Assembly (NCBI GenBank): GCA_002394365.1
Contig: DGTQ01000026.1
Coordinates: forward strand, 75,193-139,192
Reading direction: 5' to 3'
Origin: Prevotellaceae bacterium UBA4332
GTDB taxonomy: Bacteria > Bacteroidota > Bacteroidia > Bacteroidales > Bacteroidaceae
Length of the DNA: 64,000 bases
Below are positions 59,507 to 64,000 of this stretch, one piece after another (position 1 is the stretch's first letter; every line of letters begins with the position of its first letter). Below the pieces are notes generated by a model. It saw only the letters and a list, made by a program, of their open reading frames with translations. It ran no database searches and had not been told where the DNA came from. The translations under genes were made by a program, and so were the position numbers.

Positions 59507-59884
59507 ATGCGTAAACACCTTATTATATTTATCCTTTGTGTGCTTTCGCTTGGTATGAAAGCGCAGACGCCGCTCAATCAGCGTATTCTCTTTCAGCCAG
59601 ACTCCGTCACTGTCATGCCGTCGCAGACTGCACAGATAGAGATGATGGCTGAATACATAAAGAGTCATCCTGGTGCAACTATCATTGTGGCAGGTTTCGT
59701 TTCTTCACTCACTAACGCACAGAAGGCAGACGAGATAGCACAGAAACGTGCAGATACAGTTCGCGATATTCTTGTTAATAACTATAGTGTTTCCCCTGAA
59801 AGTCTCATAGCTATCGGCGTTGGGCGAGGCAAGCGCTTCGAACAAGAAGAATTTAACGAGGTTGTTTCCTTCTTCAAGAAATAA
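59507..59884 (+). CDS. Small secreted OmpA-like protein
   Basis: A 125-residue protein with a signal peptide (MRKHLIIFILCVLSLGMKAQ) and an OmpA-like peptidoglycan-associating domain reduced to its core: LFQPDSVTVMPSQTAQIEMMAEYIKSHP, VAGFVSS and AQKRADTVRDILV with VGRGKRFEQEEFNEVVSF. It lacks a beta-barrel. The typical NxxLSxxRA motif is changed to KADEIAQKRADTV. It lies 17 bases after the lipoprotein gene and ends at a strong terminator. Confidence 0.82.
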   Translation: MRKHLIIFILCVLSLGMKAQTPLNQRILFQPDSVTVMPSQTAQIEMMAEYIKSHPGATIIVAGFVSSLTNAQKADEIAQKRADTVRDILVNNYSVSPESLIAIGVGRGKRFEQEEFNEVVSFFKK

Positions 59885-59906
59885 GAAGGAGAGAAATAGA
59901 AAAAAC

Positions 59907-59939
59907 AAATAGCCACGCTTGCGAGTGTGGCTATTTTTG
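59907..59939 (+). terminator. Terminator after the OmpA-like gene, possibly bidirectional
   Basis: ATAGCCAC (59909-59916) pairs with GTGGCTAT (59927-59934), followed by TTTTTG; an A run precedes the stem, so it may also serve the leftward cinA gene. Confidence 0.85.
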
Positions 59940-59970
59940 TATATGTTTGTTTAAGTTACGTGCAGAAAGA

Positions 59971-60504
59971 TTATCTTGCCTCTGGCTTGGGTACAGAATC
60001 CATATCGTCTGGATCAGGATAGATTTCCTTGAGATAATCTACGAAAAACAAGAGTGCCTTGTGGGTAGCGTTCTTGAGGTTTTCCTCACGTCCTTCGTCG
60101 CCTTCAAGTTTCATAGTACGAATGTCATCTTTCGTACCACAGGCAACCCAGATAGTGCCGACAGGAATACCAGGATCAGCACCAGGACCAGCAAAGCCTG
60201 TTGTAGCTATGGCATAGTCTGCGTTAAAGAGTTTGCAAACACCTTTTACCATCTCTTTTGCTACCTCTTCCGAAACAGCATTCTTTTCTGCTATAAGTTC
60301 GGCATCCACACCGAGGATGTTGGTCTTTGCCTCGTTAGAATAGCATATTGTGCCACCTTTATAATACATAGAAGCACCTGGTACAGAAGTGAGCACTTCA
60401 GCTATGCGTCCGCTTGTGCATGATTCCGCAGTGCAGACAGCTTTTCCTGATTCGTATAGTTTATAAAGAATTTCCTTACTAAGTACTTTGTTTTCAAATT
60501 CCAT
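59971..60504 (-). CDS. CinA C-terminal family amidohydrolase (PncC-like)
   Basis: A 177-residue stand-alone CinA C-terminal domain, which deamidates nicotinamide mononucleotide in pyridine nucleotide salvage. The family motifs AESCTSGRIAEVLTSVPGAS, SNEAKTNILGV and TTGFAGPGADPGIPVGTIWVA are complete. The N-terminal molybdopterin-binding-like domain of long CinA is absent. A short acidic/proline tail (DPDDMDSVPKPEAR) ends the protein. It follows tsaD by 21 bases. Confidence 0.93.
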   Translation of the reverse strand: MEFENKVLSKEILYKLYESGKAVCTAESCTSGRIAEVLTSVPGASMYYKGGTICYSNEAKTNILGVDAELIAEKNAVSEEVAKEMVKGVCKLFNADYAIATTGFAGPGADPGIPVGTIWVACGTKDDIRTMKLEGDEGREENLKNATHKALLFFVDYLKEIYPDPDDMDSVPKPEAR

Positions 60505-60525
60505 GGTTGTTTTATTTTTGTTTTG

Positions 60526-61551
60526 TTATTTGAATGTTACTTTTGAGAATGCTGGGGCTTCGATAGAACAGAAGTCTTTGTCTTTCAGTTTGAATGATGC
60601 CACACAGCCTATCATAGCAGCGTTGTCTGTAGTGTATGAGAATTTTGGTATGTATATAGTCCAGCCAAATCTCTTTGCATAGTCGCGAAAGGCATTACGC
60701 AAACCGTTGTTGGCACTCACTCCACCAGCTACAGCCACATGTTTTATGCCTGTCTCCTTGGCTGCCAAGCGTAGTTTTTTCATGAGTATGTCAACGATGG
60801 TCCACTCAAGGCTGGCAGCAATATCTTCCTTATTATGCTCTACAAAGTCAGGATCTTCATTTACCCATTTTTGCAGGTTATACAGGAAAGATGTCTTCAG
60901 TCCAGAGAAGCTGTAATCAAGTCCTGGTATATGTGGCTCGGAGAATGTGTAAGCCTTAGGATTTCCTTGTCTTGCCAGACGGTCTATGATAGGACCACCA
61001 GGATAGCCCAATCCCATAACCTTAGCACACTTGTCGATAGCCTCTCCTGCAGCATCGTCGATAGTCTGTCCGAGGACCTCCATATCATTGTATGCGTTAA
61101 CTTTCACAATTTGCGAGTTGCCACCCGATACGAGGAGACAGAGAAAGGGGAATGGTGGATGAGGATTGTCACAATCAGGCTCGTCTATAAAGTGAGCCAT
61201 CACGTGTCCTTGCAGGTGATTGACATCTATCAGCGGAATACCAAGTGACCTTGCAAAACCCTTTGCAAAATTGACGCCTACAAGCAGAGACCCCATCAGT
61301 CCTGGTCCACGAGTGAAAGCCACAGCAGACAGTTGTTCTTTTGTTATACCAGCTTTCTTCAGAGCCTGGTCAACTACAGGCAGGATATTTTGCTGATGAG
61401 CACGTGAGGCCAATTCGGGCACTACACCACCATAGGCTCTGTGTACGTCTTGAGAAGCTGTAACATTACTTAGAAGCGTAGTCCCCTGCATGACGGCAGC
61501 TGATGTGTCGTCACAAGAAGACTCTATTGCCAATATGTAGTTCTTATCCAA
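60526..61551 (-). CDS. tsaD: tRNA N6-adenosine threonylcarbamoyltransferase
   Basis: TsaD transfers the threonylcarbamoyl group to A37 of ANN-decoding tRNAs. The 341-residue ASKHA-fold protein starts LAIESSCDDTSAAV and has the metal-binding HLQGH region (about 118), FPFLCLLVSGGNSQIV and the late VAGGVSANNGLRNAF and TTDNAAMIG motifs. The gene is in a leftward series with glyA, map and cinA. Confidence 0.96.
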   Translation of the reverse strand: MDKNYILAIESSCDDTSAAVMQGTTLLSNVTASQDVHRAYGGVVPELASRAHQQNILPVVDQALKKAGITKEQLSAVAFTRGPGLMGSLLVGVNFAKGFARSLGIPLIDVNHLQGHVMAHFIDEPDCDNPHPPFPFLCLLVSGGNSQIVKVNAYNDMEVLGQTIDDAAGEAIDKCAKVMGLGYPGGPIIDRLARQGNPKAYTFSEPHIPGLDYSFSGLKTSFLYNLQKWVNEDPDFVEHNKEDIAASLEWTIVDILMKKLRLAAKETGIKHVAVAGGVSANNGLRNAFRDYAKRFGWTIYIPKFSYTTDNAAMIGCVASFKLKDKDFCSIEAPAFSKVTFK

Positions 61552-61602
61552 TTTCTTATGAACTATAAACTGTGTTCCGAGCTTTGCTCGAACAACTCTG
61601 TA

Positions 61603-62469
61603 TTAGTACGTCAGTATTTCTACCCCGTGCTCTGTCATCAGTAGCGTATGCTCCCACTGGGCAGAGGGCTGTTCGTCTCCAGATATAACCTCCCATTCAT
61701 AGGGGTCATCAGCATCAACGAATACTTCCCAGGTACCCATATTTATCATGGGTTCGATAGTGAACACCATGCCAGGTACGAGCAGCATGCCTTCACCCTT
61801 GTGTCCGTAGTGGTTTACATCAGGTTCTTCATGGAACTTCAGTCCCACACCGTGTCCCGCAAGGTCGCGCACTACGCCATAATGGTATTTCTTGCAGTGT
61901 TTCTCGATAGCGTGGCCTATGTCTCCTACAAAGCTGTAGGGTTTTGCCACCTCCATACCAATCTCGAGACATTCCTTAGCTACACGAACGAGTTGCTCTT
62001 TCTCTGGTGTGGTCTTTCCTCCTACAATGAACATTCTCGAAGCATCAGCATAGTAACCGTCCTTGATTGTGGTGAAGTCAACATTTATAATGTCTCCCAC
62101 TTCCAATACGTCTTCCTCTTTGGGAATACCATGACAAACTACTTCGTTGATTGATGTGCATACACTTTTCGGAAAGCCTTCGTAGTTAAGGCAGGCAGGA
62201 ATAGCATCATGCTCTTTGCAGTATGCCATACAGATATCGTCTATTTCCTGCGTGTTCATCCCTGGGTGTATAGCCTCAGCAACAGCATCAAGCACGCCAG
62301 TGTTTATAACACCAGCGCGCCTTATGCCTTCAATCTGTTCAGGGGTTTTTATAAGGTCTCTTGTTGGAACAAGCTTGCCTTTGTTCTCCCAATACATGAT
62401 GGTCCTATCCATCTCTGTGGGCTCTTGTCCAGGCAAGCAGTGCCAACGTCTTTTTCTCTTGCTTACCAT
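61603..62469 (-). CDS. map: Type I methionine aminopeptidase
   Basis: It removes the initiator methionine from new proteins. The 288-residue protein has the metal-binding set: NVDFTTIKDGYYADASR (two aspartates), GHGVGLKFHEEPDV (histidine), FTIEPMI (glutamate) and the final QWEHTLLMTEHGVEIL. The N-terminal 45 residues (MVSKRKRRWHCLPGQEP, MYWENKGKLVPTRDLIKT) form an extension seen in some Bacteroidota forms. Its ATG overlaps the end of glyA by 7 bases, which implies coupled translation. Confidence 0.95.
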   Translation of the reverse strand: MVSKRKRRWHCLPGQEPTEMDRTIMYWENKGKLVPTRDLIKTPEQIEGIRRAGVINTGVLDAVAEAIHPGMNTQEIDDICMAYCKEHDAIPACLNYEGFPKSVCTSINEVVCHGIPKEEDVLEVGDIINVDFTTIKDGYYADASRMFIVGGKTTPEKEQLVRVAKECLEIGMEVAKPYSFVGDIGHAIEKHCKKYHYGVVRDLAGHGVGLKFHEEPDVNHYGHKGEGMLLVPGMVFTIEPMINMGTWEVFVDADDPYEWEVISGDEQPSAQWEHTLLMTEHGVEILTY

Positions 62470-63743
62470 GCAAACAAAGGATAATTCTTCATTTCTGCAT
62501 TTACCTCACCACGAACCTTAGCTATTACAGCTTCGTTCTCTGGGTCATTGAGCACTTCCTCAATCCATGCAGCAATCTTTATCATGAGGTCTTCCTTAGC
62601 ACCACGGGTAGTGATAGCTGGAGTTCCGAGACGGAAACCTGAAGTCTGGAATGCAGAACGGGTATCAAATGGTACCATGTTCTTGTTGATGGTGATATCA
62701 GCCGCTACGAGGGCATTCTCAGCTACCTTACCTGTAAGGTCTGGGTATTTAGAACGCAGGTCAACGAGCATAGAGTGGTTGTCTGTTCCACCTGAAACTA
62801 TGCTGAAACCACGCTTTGTCAGTTCCTCCGCCAATACGGCTGCATTTTTCTTAACCTGCTTGGCATACTCCTTAAATTCAGGCTTGAGAGCCTCACCAAA
62901 GGCAACAGCCTTAGCAGCAATAACATGCTCCAGAGGACCACCTTGCTGACCTGGGAATACAGCAGAGTTAAGCAACTGTGACATCTTCTTTACAACGCCC
63001 TTTGGAGTCTTGTATCCCCAAGGATTGTCGAAGTCCTTACCAAGAAGGATAAGACCACCGCGAGGACCGCGAAGAGTCTTGTGGGTTGTTGTAGTTACGA
63101 TGTGAGCATATTTAACAGGGTTTTCGAGCAAACCAGCAGCAATAAGTCCTGCTGGATGAGCCATATCAATCATAAGGAGGGCTCCAACCTCATCAGCGAT
63201 TTTGCGCATGCGAGCGTAATCCCACTCACGAGAGTATGCCGAGCCACCACCGATAATCAGTTTAGGCTTGTTCTCCTTTGCAAGGCGCTCCATATCATCA
63301 TAATCTACGCGACCTGTTTCCTTGTTGAGGTTGTAGCCGACAGGACGATACAGAATACCAGAAGTGTTAACGAGTGAACCATGAGAGAGGTGACCGCCGT
63401 GGTCAAGATTAAGACCCATGAAGCAATCGCCAGGCTTAAGTACGGCAAGAAGCACAGCAGCATTAGCCTGAGCACCAGAGTGTGGCTGTACATTAGCATA
63501 CTCGGCACCGAAGAGTTCGCAGGCACGGTCAATAGCGAGTTGCTCTATCTGGTCAACAACCTGACAACCACCATAGTATCGGTGGCCAGGATAACCCTCT
63601 GCGTATTTGTTTGTGCAATAAGAACCCATTGCTTCCATTACCTGGTCGCTAACGAAGTTCTCAGATGCGATGAGTTCGATACCCTTAAGCTGACGCTGGT
63701 GTTCAGCCTCGATGAGGTCAAAAATTTTCTGGTCTCTTTCCAT
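62463..63743 (-). CDS. glyA: Serine hydroxymethyltransferase
   Basis: A PLP enzyme that interconverts serine and glycine and charges tetrahydrofolate with one-carbon units. The 426-residue protein has ELIASENFVSDQVMEAMGS, the YGGCQVVDQIE stretch, and the PLP lysine motif VVTTTTHKTLRGPRGG. The C-terminal FRLGTPAITTRG motif is present. Preferred codons dominate, fitting high expression. The gene leads the leftward glyA-map unit. Confidence 0.97.
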   Translation of the reverse strand: MERDQKIFDLIEAEHQRQLKGIELIASENFVSDQVMEAMGSYCTNKYAEGYPGHRYYGGCQVVDQIEQLAIDRACELFGAEYANVQPHSGAQANAAVLLAVLKPGDCFMGLNLDHGGHLSHGSLVNTSGILYRPVGYNLNKETGRVDYDDMERLAKENKPKLIIGGGSAYSREWDYARMRKIADEVGALLMIDMAHPAGLIAAGLLENPVKYAHIVTTTTHKTLRGPRGGLILLGKDFDNPWGYKTPKGVVKKMSQLLNSAVFPGQQGGPLEHVIAAKAVAFGEALKPEFKEYAKQVKKNAAVLAEELTKRGFSIVSGGTDNHSMLVDLRSKYPDLTGKVAENALVAADITINKNMVPFDTRSAFQTSGFRLGTPAITTRGAKEDLMIKIAAWIEEVLNDPENEAVIAKVRGEVNAEMKNYPLFAW

Positions 63744-63792
63744 TGTGTTTAAGTAAGTTATTTTGAAGTTTTTTGTTCTAAAAGTATTGAAT

Positions 63793-63819
63793 AAGCCTCC
63801 AGCGAAGTGTTGGAGGCTT
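63793..63819 (-). terminator. Hairpin upstream of glyA, likely second terminator of the preceding gene
   Basis: AAGCCTCCA pairs with TGGAGGCTT around a nine-base loop. On the minus strand it is followed by ATTCAATACTTTT, a weak T tract. Confidence 0.55.
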
Positions 63820-63830
63820 ACTTATTGTTT

Positions 63831-63852
63831 GTTCGCTTTCATATAAGCGAAC
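63831..63852 (-). terminator. Hairpin after the partial secreted-protein gene
   Basis: GTTCGCTT pairs with AAGCGAAC around a six-base loop, just past the stop at 63857. Confidence 0.5.
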
Positions 63853-63856
63853 CAAA

Positions 63857-64000
63857 TCATAATTGAATCTTCTTTGTGAAATTGCCTATCTTGATAGGAT
63901 ATATACCCCTTGGCAATGAACTTAAATCTACTCGCTTCTCCTGTGAGTCAATGTGTATTGCTGCCAGTTGAACGCCTAACAGATTATACACATAAACAGT
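63857..64000 (-). CDS. C-terminal tail of a secreted protein (partial)
   Basis: The minus strand is open from the window edge to a TGA at 63857-63859, 47 codons. The tail reads VYNLLGVQLAAIHID, ending VDLSSLPRGIYPIKIGNF and a basic KKIQL. This matches the general form of type IX secretion sorting domains (Y-N-x-x-G, SLPxGIY). The rest of the gene lies outside the window. Confidence 0.65.
   Translation of the reverse strand, partial: TVYVYNLLGVQLAAIHIDSQEKRVDLSSLPRGIYPIKIGNFTKKIQL

Overview
The window looks like a chromosomal segment of a Bacteroidales bacterium, most probably Prevotella or a close relative. The evidence is the set of Bacteroidota-only families (DUF4835, DUF3127, DUF5112/5113-like sensor, calycin/PCMD secreted protein), the separated pheS and pheT genes, several starts preceded by the Bacteroidota promoter TTTG-N19-21-TAnnTTTG, and protein C-termini resembling type IX sorting tails. 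No rRNA, tRNA, CRISPR array, prophage or transposase gene was seen.

Layout. 1-1 kb: pheS (cut by the window edge). 1-7.4 kb: a divergent hexuronate locus. LacI regulator, altronate dehydratase and an NhaC-type antiporter run leftward; KDG kinase and KDPG aldolase run rightward, separated by a small S23-type four-helix-bundle gene. 7.5-10.5 kb: a very long membrane sensor with two receptor halves. 11.6-23.3 kb: a rightward run (serine acetyltransferase, RNA methyltransferase, DPP-IV peptidase, purD, YqaA protein, protein O-mannosyltransferase-like protein, polysaccharide deacetylase, queH, an unknown). 23.4-32.3 kb: a leftward run (GHL10 hydrolase, ABC-F, engB, recN, DUF4835, exonuclease, dnaN). 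32.5-33.7 kb: DUF3127 OB-fold protein and a GH25 lysozyme. 35.2-47.6 kb: leftward genes (secreted PCMD protein, mutS2, ettA, a GH28-GH105 pectinase fusion, yebC, pheT). 48.4-51.4 kb: lipoprotein, lepA, Crp-like regulator. 51.4-55 kb: uvrA with an orphan CDI-type immunity gene and an Rhs remnant inserted between two copies of the uvrA promoter. 55.6-59.9 kb: fcl-gmd, mazG, lipoprotein, OmpA-like protein. 60-64 kb: cinA, tsaD, map, glyA and the tail of a secreted protein.

The secreted GH28-GH105 enzyme would release galacturonate units, and the 1-7.4 kb locus would carry altronate to KDG, KDPG, pyruvate and glyceraldehyde-3-phosphate.

The most unusual content is non-coding. Three elements (about 10.9, 33.9 and 47.9 kb) share one architecture: a long AT-only palindrome between two short tandem arrays that are complementary to each other within each element but differ completely in sequence between elements. 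Two of them lie in a roughly 620-650-bp inverted repeat about 23 kb apart. Many spacers carry locus-specific microrepeats ('stutters') and tandem mini-hairpins. Related palindromic sequence has entered the mutS2 reading frame at three places. The immunity gene upstream of uvrA appears to have taken over a duplicate of the uvrA promoter and start codon.
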